Source of the DNA: Streptomyces sp. NRRL S-244
GTDB lineage: Bacteria > Actinomycetota > Actinomycetes > Streptomycetales > Streptomycetaceae
Length of the DNA: 64,000 nt
Direction of reading: 5' to 3'
NCBI RefSeq assembly: GCF_000717915.1
Contig: NZ_JOCX01000008.1
Coordinates: 124,001-188,000 of the forward strand
Within the stretch, counting starts at the first letter, position 1. The number at the start of each line of letters is the position of its first letter. The notes beneath the pieces were generated by a model that was not told where the DNA came from, did not search any database, and saw only the letters and a program-made list of their open reading frames with translations. Both the position numbers and the translations under genes were made by a program. This document shows, piece by piece, positions 34,430 through 44,390 of the stretch.

Positions 34430-35650
34430 TTAGACCAGCGCCGATTTCAGCGGGACCGCGGGATCGGCGACCTTGGCCGGATCCACCGGGGCCCCCGCCT
34501 CGATCAGCTTCCGCCCCTGCGCCAGGTCCCGCGGCCGGCCCACCGCCAGGACCGCGGCCAGCGCCCCGCCCCGGAGCCAGCACACCGACCACGACGCCTC
34601 GGCCGGGTCCCCCCGCCACAGCAGCTCGTCGGCATCCGCGTGGTGCCCCGCGTACTGCACGAAGCGCCCGAACTGCTCCGACCAGAAGTACGGCACCGGG
34701 TCGTAGACCTGCGCCGCGGCCCCCGCCACGATGTTCGCCGCGACCACCCGCGGCCCCTGCAGGGCGTTGTCCCAGTGGTGCACCAGCAGCCGCGCCCCGT
34801 AGCGGGCCGACGGGAACGAGGCGCAGTCGCCGACCGCGTACACCCCGGGCAGGGAGGTACGCAGGTACTCGTCCGCCGTGACCGCGCCGTCCGGCCCGAG
34901 CTCGACCCCCGAGCCCGCCAGCCACCGGGTCGCCGGGCGGGCTCCGATGCCCACGACCACCGCGCCCGCGGGCAGCTCCCGCCCGTCAGCGAGCAGGACC
35001 TTCCCCGACTCCACCGAGGACACCTTGGCGCCGGTCAGCAGGGCGGCCCCGGCCTCCTCGTACCAGTGGGCCATGGGGGCGGCGACCTCCGCGGGCAGCG
35101 CCCCGGCCAGCACCCGGTCCGCCGCCTCGACCACCGTCACCGCGCAGCCCGCCGTGCGCGCCGCGGTGGCGAACTCGGCGCCGATCCAGCCCGCCCCGAC
35201 CACCACGGTCGCCGGGGTCCGGGCCAGCACCGGCCGCAGCCGGGCCGCGTCGTCCAGGGTGCGCAGCAGGTGCACGCCTTGGACGCCCTCGGACCCGGGC
35301 AGGGTCAGCGGTTCGGCGCCGGTCGCCAGGACCAGCACCTCGTACGGGACCGGACCCGCCTCGGTGTCCAGCTCGCGCTCGGCGGCCCGCAGCCCGGTGA
35401 CCTCCACGCCGAGCCGGAGCACGACGCCGAGCCCCTCGAAGTCCACGTCGAACGCGGAGTCCTCGGCCTTGCCGAGCAGCACCGCCTTCGACAGCGGGGG
35501 CCGGTCGTAGGGCTGGTGGGGCTCGGCGCCCAGCAGGGTCACGGGGCCGCGCCACCCCTGCTCGCGCAGCGCGACCGCGGTCTGCACCCCGGCCATTCCG
35601 GCGCCGACGATGACGACGCCGCTCTGAGTCTGTTCCGTCTGCTCGCTCAC
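34430..35650 (-). CDS. FAD/NAD(P)-dependent ferredoxin-reductase-like oxidoreductase
   Basis: The 406-residue flavoprotein has an N-terminal FAD motif VIVGAGMAGVQTAVALR (about residue 13), the PYDRPPLSK block (about 47), a second nucleotide motif VVVGAGWIGAEFATAAR for NAD(P)H (about 148), and GVYAVGDCA (about 268). Its C-terminal domain resembles ferredoxin/rubredoxin reductases that serve P450 or dioxygenase systems. No partner ferredoxin or oxygenase gene adjoins it, so its redox partner is unknown. It is transcribed away from the thiamine riboswitch, sharing a 110-bp divergent control region. Confidence 0.9.
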   Translation of the reverse strand: MSEQTEQTQSGVVIVGAGMAGVQTAVALREQGWRGPVTLLGAEPHQPYDRPPLSKAVLLGKAEDSAFDVDFEGLGVVLRLGVEVTGLRAAERELDTEAGPVPYEVLVLATGAEPLTLPGSEGVQGVHLLRTLDDAARLRPVLARTPATVVVGAGWIGAEFATAARTAGCAVTVVEAADRVLAGALPAEVAAPMAHWYEEAGAALLTGAKVSSVESGKVLLADGRELPAGAVVVGIGARPATRWLAGSGVELGPDGAVTADEYLRTSLPGVYAVGDCASFPSARYGARLLVHHWDNALQGPRVVAANIVAGAAAQVYDPVPYFWSEQFGRFVQYAGHHADADELLWRGDPAEASWSVCWLRGGALAAVLAVGRPRDLAQGRKLIEAGAPVDPAKVADPAVPLKSALV

Positions 35651-35715
35651 ACCGCCCAGCCTAGCGATCTGACGCTTCGTCAGGAACAGCGGCCCGGCGC
35701 GGCGGCCGGGGAGGC

Positions 35716-35748
35716 AGCCTTACCCGCCCCCGGCGGCGGGGTTAGGCT
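35716..35748 (+). promoter_or_regulatory. Probable promoter of the thiOSG operon
   Basis: TAGGCT at 35743-35748 is a good Streptomyces -10 match (TAG-purine-purine-T type), 17 bp after TTACCC at 35720-35725, a weak -35. The two hexamers fall within a near-perfect inverted repeat, AGCCTTACCC / GGGTTAGGCT (one mismatch). Transcription from here would start at about 35756, right at the front of the TPP riboswitch. Promoter strength is not established. Confidence 0.5.
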
Positions 35749-35756
35749 GGCGCCCG

Positions 35757-35857
35757 TACCTATCGCGGGAGTCCGGGCGGACCGGGCTGAGAGGGAGGCT
35801 GAGCGGCCTCCGACCGTACGAACCTGATCCGGGTCATGCCGGCGAAGGGAGGGGCTG
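35757..35857 (+). ncRNA. TPP riboswitch (thi box)
   Basis: The conserved THI-element strings are present in order: GGGCTGAGAGGG (from about 35783), then a variable stem (GAGGCTGAGCGGCCTC), then ACCTGATCCGGGTCATGCCGGCGAAGGGAG in outline (35822-35851). These form the two helical arms that bind thiamine pyrophosphate. The distal part, GGGAGGGG at 35847-35854, is also the ribosome site of thiO, whose ATG follows at 35865. TPP binding is therefore likely to block translation initiation rather than end transcription. Confidence 0.95.
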
Positions 35858-35864
35858 GACGCCC

Positions 35865-38106
<2,242 letters not shown>

Positions 38107-38123
38107 CGGCACGGGGGTACAGG

Positions 38124-38160
38124 GCTCCCGGCGCGGGCCCGCCATCTCCCCCTCGGCCCC
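38124..38160 (+). repeat. Inverted repeat segment B, left copy (37 bp)
   Basis: This 37-bp stretch starting GCTCCCGGCGCGGGCC is present in exact inverse at 39454-39490. It lies 18 bp after the thiG stop. It forms the outer part of a long, interrupted inverted repeat around a small island. Here it is 124 bp from segment A; on the right the distance is only 9 bp. Confidence 0.85.
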
Positions 38161-38284
38161 CCGGGGCGGGTCGGCGGCTGCCCACCCGCCCCCTCGTCTG
38201 CGGACCGGTGGGCCGGTGAGCCGCACCCTCCTGAACCGGATCAGAGAGGGTTCGGGGGCTTCCCGTCAGTCCCACCGTCCTTCC

Positions 38285-38375
38285 GTGTCGGGCCGGCCTG
38301 TCAAGGGCGCTCCTTCGTCGCGTCGCTCCGCGATGGCCTTCGGCCACCCTTGACAGACCGTCCCGCCCCGGAAAG
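38285..38375 (+). repeat. Inverted repeat segment A, left copy (91 bp, MITE-like)
   Basis: All 91 bases are repeated without a mismatch in inverse orientation at 39354-39444. Inside each copy is a 59-bp unit with its own terminal inverted repeats, CTGTCAAGGG (38298-38307) and CCCTTGACAG (38347-38356). These termini are what a non-autonomous transposable element or REP-like element would show. No coding capacity is seen. The stretch 38376-38549 that follows is also non-coding. Confidence 0.88.
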
Positions 38376-38549
38376 CCCGGCCTGACGTTCGGCCCATTCC
38401 GGTCGCATTCCGGGCCAAGGGGCGGCCAGACCGCACGAAGCAGCGACCAGGTCACCGGCGGAGCACCGGGCGCGTCAGATCGCTACGCGCTTCGCCCTGC
38501 CAAGCGGCCGCGGGCCGCCTTGGGCCGGGCACAACCGCTCCTGGCGCCG

Positions 38550-38798
38550 TCAGCGGGGGAGGAAGGTCTGGCGCCAGGTCAGGGACGACATGGTCAGCGC
38601 CGCCTCCGCCAGGGACTTCGCCGAGGTGGTTTTCAGGGCGCTGAGGCTGGAGTCGATCCAGTTCTGTACGTTCACGTTGCCCTGTTCGCGGTACTCGACG
38701 GCTTGGATGAGGCATTCGAGCTTGTCGGCGTCGTGGGCGATGACCACCTCGGGGTCGGTGTTGCTGGACCGGTCGCTTGCCGGCTGGGAACGCTTCAT
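38550..38798 (-). pseudogene. C-terminal remnant of an HD-domain hydrolase
   Basis: The 82-codon frame reads as the end of a Streptomyces HD-domain phosphohydrolase. VIAHDADKLECLIQAVEYREQG carries the conserved HDADKLE segment (shortened here), then WIDSSLSALKT, SAKSLAEAALTMSSLTWR and a short end. Full-length members are about 180-200 residues, with the metal-binding His and His-Asp upstream; those are missing. The frame starts at ATG 38798 inside a palindrome, and sequence beyond that point no longer resembles the family. I infer a truncated gene, cut by the rearrangement that left the flanking repeats. Confidence 0.65.
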
Positions 38799-38819
38799 CG
38801 ACTCCTTCGAGGAGTCGAT
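38797..38819. promoter_or_regulatory. Palindrome between the HD remnant and the orphan gene
   Basis: ATCGACTCCT (38797-38806) and AGGAGTCGAT (38810-38819) are exact inverse copies around TCG. The site spans the gap between two divergent frames. Its right arm supplies AGGAG close to the plus-strand ATG at 38822, so it could be both ribosome site and operator. It could also be a recombination scar. Confidence 0.45.
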
Positions 38820-38821
38820 CG

Positions 38822-39067
38822 ATGGCTGAGCAGTACGAATACGTACGCCATCGGCTCCTGGGCCGTCGCGTGCGTGACATCGCGTCCGGAACCGATGGCG
38901 AGCTGATGGCCGTGATCAACGAGAACGTCTCGGACAGCGGGGCCGAGCGATGGACGCGGCTCGCCTACATCCGGGACGCGGCCGGCCTCGAATTCACCAC
39001 GGCAGTCCGCAACATCGTGCCCGCCGAGTACGTCGAAGCCCTGGAGGGCTGTCTGGACCGACAGTGA
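38822..39067 (+). CDS. Small orphan protein of unknown function
   Basis: This 81-residue, probably soluble protein starts MAEQYEYVRHRLLGRRVRDI and includes ASGTDGELMAVINENV, RWTRLAYIRDAAGLEFTTAVRNI and a Glu-rich end; all segments are shortened. Codon usage looks like a real gene, with strong third-position GC. AGGAG lies near the ATG. I do not recognise a family. It is enclosed by the inverted repeats at 38285 and 39354, so it belongs to the same small island as the HD remnant. It may encode an accessory protein or be another remnant. Confidence 0.55.
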   Translation: MAEQYEYVRHRLLGRRVRDIASGTDGELMAVINENVSDSGAERWTRLAYIRDAAGLEFTTAVRNIVPAEYVEALEGCLDRQ

Positions 39068-39353
39068 CCGCCGAGTTGGCTCACGTGCATCGGAGGAGGC
39101 ACTGGCAATCGACCCCGGACGGCCTGCGGACGCCGAGAGATGAGAGCGCGTAGCGATCTGTTGCGCTTCGATGCTCCGCAGGACGATCTGGTCGCCGTTT
39201 CATGTGGGTGCCGTCGCCCTCGGCCTGCATCGCAGGCGCAGCGGCCCAGCAGGGTCAGCTGGCCCGCAGACAGGTCGTCGCTTCCCTGAGGTGCCCGCTC
39301 CTGTCGCTCCTGCCCTCTGACCGTCCTTTTGGGGGTTTCCCGGCAGTCCTTGT

Positions 39354-39444
39354 CTTTCCGGGGCGGGACGGTCTGTCAAGGGTGGCCGAAGGCCATCGCG
39401 GAGCGACGCGACGAAGGAGCGCCCTTGACAGGCCGGCCCGACAC
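39354..39444 (-). repeat. Inverted repeat segment A, right copy (91 bp)
   Basis: This is an exact inverse of 38285-38375. The internal 59-bp unit runs from 39373 (CTGTCAAGGG) to 39431 (CCCTTGACAG). Five bases before it, GGGGGTTTCCCGGCAGTCC (39331-39349) matches 17 of 19 bases with 38254-38272, which also precedes segment A, and both flanks are in direct orientation. The flanks are direct but the inner unit is inverted, which suggests flipping or insertion in opposite directions. The rest of 39068-39353 shows no gene. Confidence 0.88.
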
Positions 39445-39453
39445 CCGCCCCCG

Positions 39454-39490
39454 GGGGCCGAGGGGGAGATGGCGGGCCCGCGCCGGGAGC
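39454..39490 (-). repeat. Inverted repeat segment B, right copy (37 bp)
   Basis: This is an exact inverse of 38124-38160, only 9 bp beyond segment A. It lies 85 bp upstream of the kinase gene, so it must be within or next to that gene's promoter region. Apart from the repeats, 39491-39575 shows no strong motif. Confidence 0.85.
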
Positions 39491-39575
39491 ACCGTATGTC
39501 CCCTCCATGTCACGGCTGCGCTGCAAGCGTGGACACCCTGGACGGCCCAAACTCACCGGCTCGTAGAATCGCCGG

Positions 39576-41531
39576 GTGGATACGACCCTGGATGACCCCC
39601 TCGTCGGGCAGACACTCGACGGCCGCTACCGCGTCGACGCCCGCATCGCGGCCGGCGGCATGGCGACGGTCTACCGGGCCGTCGACACCCGCCTCGACCG
39701 CGTACTCGCCCTCAAGGTGATGCACCCGGCGCTCGCCGCCGACGCCGGCTTCGTCGACCGCTTCATCCGGGAGGCCAAGTCCGTCGCCCGCCTCGCGCAC
39801 CCCAACGTCGTCGCCGTCTTCGACCAGGGCACCGACGGGCCGTACACGTACCTCGCCATGGAGTACGTCTCCGGCTGCACCCTGCGCGACGTGCTGCGCG
39901 AGCGCGGCGCGCTCCAGCCCCGGGCGGCCCTCGACATCCTGGAGCCGGTGCTCGCCGCCCTCGGCGCCGCGCACCGCGCCGGGTTCGTACACCGCGACAT
40001 GAAGCCCGAGAACGTCCTGATCGGCGACGACGGCCGGGTCAAGGTCGCGGACTTCGGCCTGGTCCGCAGCGTGGACACCGTCACCAGCACGACCGGAGCC
40101 GTCCTCGGCACCGTCTCCTACCTCGCCCCCGAGCAGATCGAGAACGGCGTCACCGACACCCGCGTGGACGTCTACGCCTGCGGTGTCGTCCTGTACGAGA
40201 TGCTCACCGGCTCCAAGCCGCACACCGGCGGCACCCCCGCCCAGGTGCTCTACCAGCACCTCCACGAGGACGTGCCGCCCCCGTCGGCCGCCGTCCCGGG
40301 GCTGCCCGCCATCCTGGACCAGCTCGTGACGTACGCCACCGCCCGCGATCCGGAGCTGCGGCCCACCGACGCCGCCGGACTGCTCGGGCTGGTGCTCGAC
40401 GCCCGCGCGCTGCTCGGCGACGCCGAGCTGGACGCGGTGCCGCCGCAGGCGCGCGCCGAGGACCGCAGTGCCACCGAGGACCGCACCAGCGTGATCCCGC
40501 GGCCCCTCGCGGCCGCGCAGCCGCCCGTGCAGCAGACGTCCCGGCTGGAGCGGCCGGACCGCCCGGAGGCCGCGCCGGCCCATTCCCACTCCCCCTCCCA
40601 CTCCCCCTCCCACGCCCAGACCCGGGCGGCCGCCTCGCGCAGACCGCGCCGCGGCACGCTGCTCGTCATCGTCGGAGTGCTGCTCGCGCTCGGCATCGGC
40701 ACCGGGGTCTGGTACATCAACTCGGGCCAGTTCACCAAGGTCCCCAACCTGCTCGGGAAGACCGAGGCGCAGGCCAAGTCCGACCTGTCCGCGGCCGGCC
40801 TCGGCGTGAAGCGGGTCGACCGGAAGTTCAGCGACAGCTTCGACCGCGGGACGGTGATGAACTCCGACCCCGAGAGCGGCAAGCGCATCCGCGGCAACGG
40901 CGCGGTGGTGCTCACGGTCTCGCGTGGCCCTGAGGTCGTCGTCGTACCGGACGTGAAGGGCAGGCCGCTGGAGGACGCGAAGGCCGAGCTGGCCAAGAGC
41001 GGTCTGGCGCCCGGCATGGTCACGCAGGCGTTCAGCCAGGACGTCGCCCAGGGTTCGGTGATCTCCACCGACCCGGCGGGCGGGCAGAAGCGGTCGCCCG
41101 ACACGGCGGTCGCGCTCGTCGTCAGCAAGGGCCGGCCGGTGCAGGTGGCGAACGTGGTCGGACGCCCCCTGGACCAGGCGCGGGCCGCCCTCCAGGACCT
41201 CGGCCTCAAGGTCGAGACGGCCGCCGACCAGGTCAATTCGCCGTTGCCGGCCGGTACGGTCGCCAACCAGTCGATCGGCGCCGGCGCCCAGGCCGCGACC
41301 GGTGACACGGTGACGCTCACCGTGTCCAAGGGCCCCCGGCAGATCCCGGTGCCGAACGTGGTCGGCCTGGAGGCGGACGTGGCCCGCAGGACCCTGGAAG
41401 CGGCCGGTTTCAAGGTGAAGGTGGAGCGTCCGCTCATCTCCTTCAGCAACACGGTGGACGCCCAGTCGGTGCAGGGCGGCCAGAGCGCCCCCGAGGGCAG
41501 CACGATCGTCGTGCGGACCAAGGGGCTGTAG
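39576..41531 (+). CDS. PASTA-domain Ser/Thr protein kinase (PknB/PknL-like)
   Basis: The 651-residue receptor kinase senses cell-wall fragments. The cytoplasmic kinase domain (about 15-280) has the Gly-rich loop RIAAGGMATVYRA, the VAIK-type Lys in LALKVM, the catalytic loop HRDMKPENVL, DFGLV and APEQ. A disordered juxtamembrane region with SHSPSHSPSH repeats follows. Then come one transmembrane helix (LLVIVGVLLALGIGTGVWYI, shortened; about 363-383) and four extracellular PASTA repeats (about 388-651), which bind muropeptides or lipid II. The start is a GTG. Its place between the Rv2175c-like gene and DAHP synthase matches mycobacterial pknL, although from memory PknL itself lacks PASTA repeats. 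Confidence 0.95.
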   Translation: MDTTLDDPLVGQTLDGRYRVDARIAAGGMATVYRAVDTRLDRVLALKVMHPALAADAGFVDRFIREAKSVARLAHPNVVAVFDQGTDGPYTYLAMEYVSGCTLRDVLRERGALQPRAALDILEPVLAALGAAHRAGFVHRDMKPENVLIGDDGRVKVADFGLVRSVDTVTSTTGAVLGTVSYLAPEQIENGVTDTRVDVYACGVVLYEMLTGSKPHTGGTPAQVLYQHLHEDVPPPSAAVPGLPAILDQLVTYATARDPELRPTDAAGLLGLVLDARALLGDAELDAVPPQARAEDRSATEDRTSVIPRPLAAAQPPVQQTSRLERPDRPEAAPAHSHSPSHSPSHAQTRAAASRRPRRGTLLVIVGVLLALGIGTGVWYINSGQFTKVPNLLGKTEAQAKSDLSAAGLGVKRVDRKFSDSFDRGTVMNSDPESGKRIRGNGAVVLTVSRGPEVVVVPDVKGRPLEDAKAELAKSGLAPGMVTQAFSQDVAQGSVISTDPAGGQKRSPDTAVALVVSKGRPVQVANVVGRPLDQARAALQDLGLKVETAADQVNSPLPAGTVANQSIGAGAQAATGDTVTLTVSKGPRQIPVPNVVGLEADVARRTLEAAGFKVKVERPLISFSNTVDAQSVQGGQSAPEGSTIVVRTKGL

Positions 41532-41535
41532 AGGC

Positions 41536-42405
41536 ATGGGTCAGGCAACGCGCAATCCCGTGGGCGGGCACGTCCCCGTCGCCGGCGGGCTCGCCTCGGT
41601 GGGGCTGACGTACGCGCGGGAGATGGGCGCCGAGGCCGTCCAGGTCTTCGTCGCCAATCCGCGCGGCTGGGCCACCCCGGTGGGGAACCCGGCGCAGGAC
41701 GAGCTGTTCCGCAGCCAGTGCGCGCAGGAGTCGATCCCGGCGTACGTCCACGCCCCGTATCTGATCAACTTCGGCTCGCACACCGAGGCGACCGTCGAGA
41801 AGTCGGTGGAGTCGCTGCGGCACTCGCTGCGCCGCGGCCGGGAGATCGGCGCGCTCGGGGTCGTCGTGCACACCGGCTCGGCGACCGGAGGGCGCCCGCG
41901 CGAGGCGGCGTACGCGCAGGTCAGGGAGCACATGCTGCCGCTGCTGGACGAGCTGACGCACGACGACGACCCGTTCCTGCTGCTGGAGTCCACGGCCGGG
42001 CAGGGCTTCTCGCTGTGCTCGCGGACCTGGGACTTCGGTCCGTACTTCGAGGCGCTCGACCACCACCCGAAGCTCGGGATCTGCCTGGACACCTGCCACG
42101 TCTTCGCCGCCGGGCACGATCTGGCGGAGCCGGGCGGGACGAAGCAGACGCTGGACCTGCTGGTGGAGACGGTGGGCGAGGGGCGGCTGAAGCTGATCCA
42201 CGCGAACGACTCGAAGGAGGGCGTGGGCTCCCACAAGGACCGCCACGCCAACATCGGGCAGGGCCACATCGGCCGGGACGCCTTCGCCGAGCTGTTCGCG
42301 CACCCCGCGATGGAGGGCGTCCCGCTGATCACCGAAACGCCGGGCGGGAAGGAGGGCCACGCGGCGGACGTGGCCCTGCTGAAGGAACTGCGCGAGCTTC
42401 ACTGA
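41536..42405 (+). CDS. nfo: Endonuclease IV (AP endonuclease)
   Basis: Endonuclease IV cuts DNA at abasic sites in base-excision repair, using three metal ions. The 289-residue TIM barrel includes the metal-binding segments FLLLESTAGQG, GICLDTCHVFAAGHD, LIHANDSKEGVGSHKDRHANIGQGHIG (shortened) and LITETPGGKEGH. The ATG starts four bases after the kinase stop, so it may be co-transcribed with the kinase. Length and motifs are normal. Confidence 0.95.
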   Translation: MGQATRNPVGGHVPVAGGLASVGLTYAREMGAEAVQVFVANPRGWATPVGNPAQDELFRSQCAQESIPAYVHAPYLINFGSHTEATVEKSVESLRHSLRRGREIGALGVVVHTGSATGGRPREAAYAQVREHMLPLLDELTHDDDPFLLLESTAGQGFSLCSRTWDFGPYFEALDHHPKLGICLDTCHVFAAGHDLAEPGGTKQTLDLLVETVGEGRLKLIHANDSKEGVGSHKDRHANIGQGHIGRDAFAELFAHPAMEGVPLITETPGGKEGHAADVALLKELRELH

Positions 42406-42424
42406 CCGCCGATCGCCGAGCGGA

Positions 42425-42441
42425 ATACCCCTGGGGGGTAT
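42425..42441 (+). promoter_or_regulatory. CsoR-like copper operator
   Basis: ATACCCC (42425-42431), TGG, GGGGTAT (42435-42441) is a G/C-tract palindrome with ATA/TAT ends, the form recognised by Cu(I)-sensing CsoR repressors. It sits about 50 bp upstream of the DUF4396 start, overlapping the likely promoter (TATACG follows at once). Copper control is inferred from the motif and the His-rich product. Confidence 0.65.
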
Positions 42442-42491
42442 ACGGTTCTGCTGTACGCAGGACCGTTATCCGGCGTCCCCAGGGGGTTCCG

Positions 42492-43010
42492 ATGGAACAC
42501 GCACACGACGAGCAGCACGCGGACCACCAGCACCACCAGCACCGGGACAACCACGCCGGCCACACCGGCCACGGCGGGGCGAGCTGGGCCATGGCCGCCA
42601 AGGCCACCCTCCACTGCCTCACCGGATGCGCCATCGGCGAGGTGCTCGGCATGGTCATCGGCACGGCACTGGGCTGGGGAAACGTTCCGACGATGATCCT
42701 GGCGATCGTCCTGGCGTTCTTCTTCGGCTACGCGCTCACCCTGCGCGGGATCCTCACCGCGGGCGTGGACCTGCGTACGGCCGTCCGGGTGGCGTTGGCG
42801 GCGGACACTCTTTCGATCGCCGTCATGGAGCTGATCGACAACGGGGTGATCGCACTCTGGCCGGGAGCGATGGACGCGCAGCTCTCGGAGGCGCTGTTCT
42901 GGATCGCGCTGGCGATCTCGCTCGCACTCGCCTTCGTGGTGACGACCCCGGTCAACAAGTGGCTGATCGGCCGCGGCAAGGGCCACGCGGTCGTCCACCA
43001 GTACCACTGA
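42492..43010 (+). CDS. DUF4396 membrane protein with His-rich N-terminus
   Basis: In this 172-residue protein the first 30 residues contain about eleven His (MEHAHDEQHADHQHHQHRD, HAGHTGHGG), a likely metal-binding tail. Four to five transmembrane helices follow. HCLTGCAIGEVLGMVIG, with Cys residues in the first helix, and AADTLSIAVMELIDNGV are DUF4396 hallmarks. The ATG follows GGGGG. The upstream CsoR-like palindrome suggests it is made when copper is in excess, perhaps for export or sequestration. Biochemical function has not been shown for the family. Confidence 0.82.
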   Translation: MEHAHDEQHADHQHHQHRDNHAGHTGHGGASWAMAAKATLHCLTGCAIGEVLGMVIGTALGWGNVPTMILAIVLAFFFGYALTLRGILTAGVDLRTAVRVALAADTLSIAVMELIDNGVIALWPGAMDAQLSEALFWIALAISLALAFVVTTPVNKWLIGRGKGHAVVHQYH

Positions 43011-43032
43011 GGAGCCCCCGGGCGGACATCCC

Positions 43033-43665
43033 CTAGAGCTCGGGGCCGTCCCCCGGCTCCTCCTGGTACGAGTAGCGCTGCTCGCGCCAGGGGTCGCCGA
43101 TGTTGTGGTAGCCGCGCTCCTCCCAGAAGCCGCGGCGGTCGGCGGTCATGTACTCGATGCCGCGGACCCACTTCGGGCCCTTCCACGCGTACAGGTGCGG
43201 CACCACGAGCCGTACCGGGAAACCGTGTTCGGCGGTGAGCAGTTCGCCGCCCTCGTGGGTGGCGAAGACGGTCCGGTCGGTGGCGAAGTCGGCCAGCCGC
43301 AGATTGGAGCTGAAGCCGTACTCGGCCCACACCATCACGTGCGTGACCTGCGGCGACGGCGGCGCCAGGGCGAGTATGTCGCGGGCGAGGACCCCGCCCC
43401 ACTCGGCGCCCGGCATGCTGAACTTCGTCACGCAGTGCAGGTCCGCCACGACCGATTCGAACGGCAGGGCCGCGAACTCCTCGTGGTTCCAGCAGTGCTT
43501 CTCACCGTCGGCGGTGGCCCCGAAGACGCGGAACTCCCAGCGGTCCGGCTTGAACTTGGGGACCGGGCCGTAATGGGTGACCGGCCAGCCGCGCTGCAGC
43601 CGCTGCCCCGGAGGAAGCTCCAGTTGCTCTGCTCCCGGAGATTCCCGGCTTTCCGGCTGACCCAT
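43033..43665 (-). CDS. Sulfite-oxidase-like molybdopterin oxidoreductase
   Basis: The 210-residue protein has the sulfite oxidase/MsrP molybdopterin fold. WEFRVFG leads into the domain, and VVADLHCVTKFSMPGAEWGGV carries the Cys that ligates molybdenum (HCVTKFS; segment shortened). FSSNLRLADFATD and GFPVRLVVPHLYAWKGPKWV follow, again in outline. It lacks a signal peptide, unlike periplasmic MsrP, so it probably acts in the cytoplasm. The start at 43665 has a poorly spaced ribosome site, and a slightly later start is possible. Its substrate is unknown. Confidence 0.87.
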   Translation of the reverse strand: MGQPESRESPGAEQLELPPGQRLQRGWPVTHYGPVPKFKPDRWEFRVFGATADGEKHCWNHEEFAALPFESVVADLHCVTKFSMPGAEWGGVLARDILALAPPSPQVTHVMVWAEYGFSSNLRLADFATDRTVFATHEGGELLTAEHGFPVRLVVPHLYAWKGPKWVRGIEYMTADRRGFWEERGYHNIGDPWREQRYSYQEEPGDGPEL

Positions 43666-43867
43666 GCCTCCATGGTGACAGACGCGGCAGGGTGGTCACG
43701 ACCAGGTATGCCCCTATACGGGCAAGTCCTGTCAACTCACACTAAGGAGGCACTTACTGGACGACCCCCTGCGGCGGTGCAAGGATGCGCGCACTCCCCC
43801 AGTCACGGCTGGGGCGATACCCCCAGCCCCGTCACGTAGCTGACATTGCCTGGAAGGAGCCTCTGCG

Positions 43868-44347
43868 ATGCAGGGCGACCCCGAGGTCCTCGAGTTTCTG
43901 AACGAGCAGTTGACCGGCGAGCTCACGGCGATCAACCAGTACTGGCTCCACTACCGGATCCAGGACAACAAGGGTTGGACGAAGCTCGCGCACTACACCC
44001 GTGCCGAGTCCATCGACGAGATGAAGCACGCGGACAAGATCACCGAGCGCATCCTGATGCTGGACGGGCTGCCGAACTACCAGCGGCTCTTCCACGTACG
44101 GGTCGGCCAGACCCTGACGGAGATGTTCCAGGCGGACCGGCAGGTCGAGGTCGAGGCCATCGACCGCCTCAAGCGCGGGATCGAGGTGATGCGCGGCAAG
44201 GGCGACGTGACCTCGGCGCGGCTCTTCGAGGACATCCTGGCGGACGAGGAGCACCACATCGACTACCTCGACACCCAGCTGGAGCTCATCGAGAGCATCG
44301 GGGAGCCGCTCTACATCGCGCAGCAGATCGAGCAGCCGGAGAGCTGA
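43868..44347 (+). CDS. bfr: Bacterioferritin
   Basis: This 159-residue iron-storage subunit is a four-helix bundle. The haem-ligating Met52 (in DEMKHAD) and ferroxidase ligands Glu18, Glu51 and His54 match bacterioferritin numbering, and DEEHHIDYLD supplies the later ligands. GGAAGGAG precedes the ATG. It is convergent with, and 43 bp from, the gene for its electron-transfer partner bacterioferritin-associated ferredoxin. Confidence 0.97.
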   Translation: MQGDPEVLEFLNEQLTGELTAINQYWLHYRIQDNKGWTKLAHYTRAESIDEMKHADKITERILMLDGLPNYQRLFHVRVGQTLTEMFQADRQVEVEAIDRLKRGIEVMRGKGDVTSARLFEDILADEEHHIDYLDTQLELIESIGEPLYIAQQIEQPES

Positions 44348-44390
44348 GCCCCGCCCGAACCCGGCCCGGCCCAGCCCCGGCGTACGCGCC

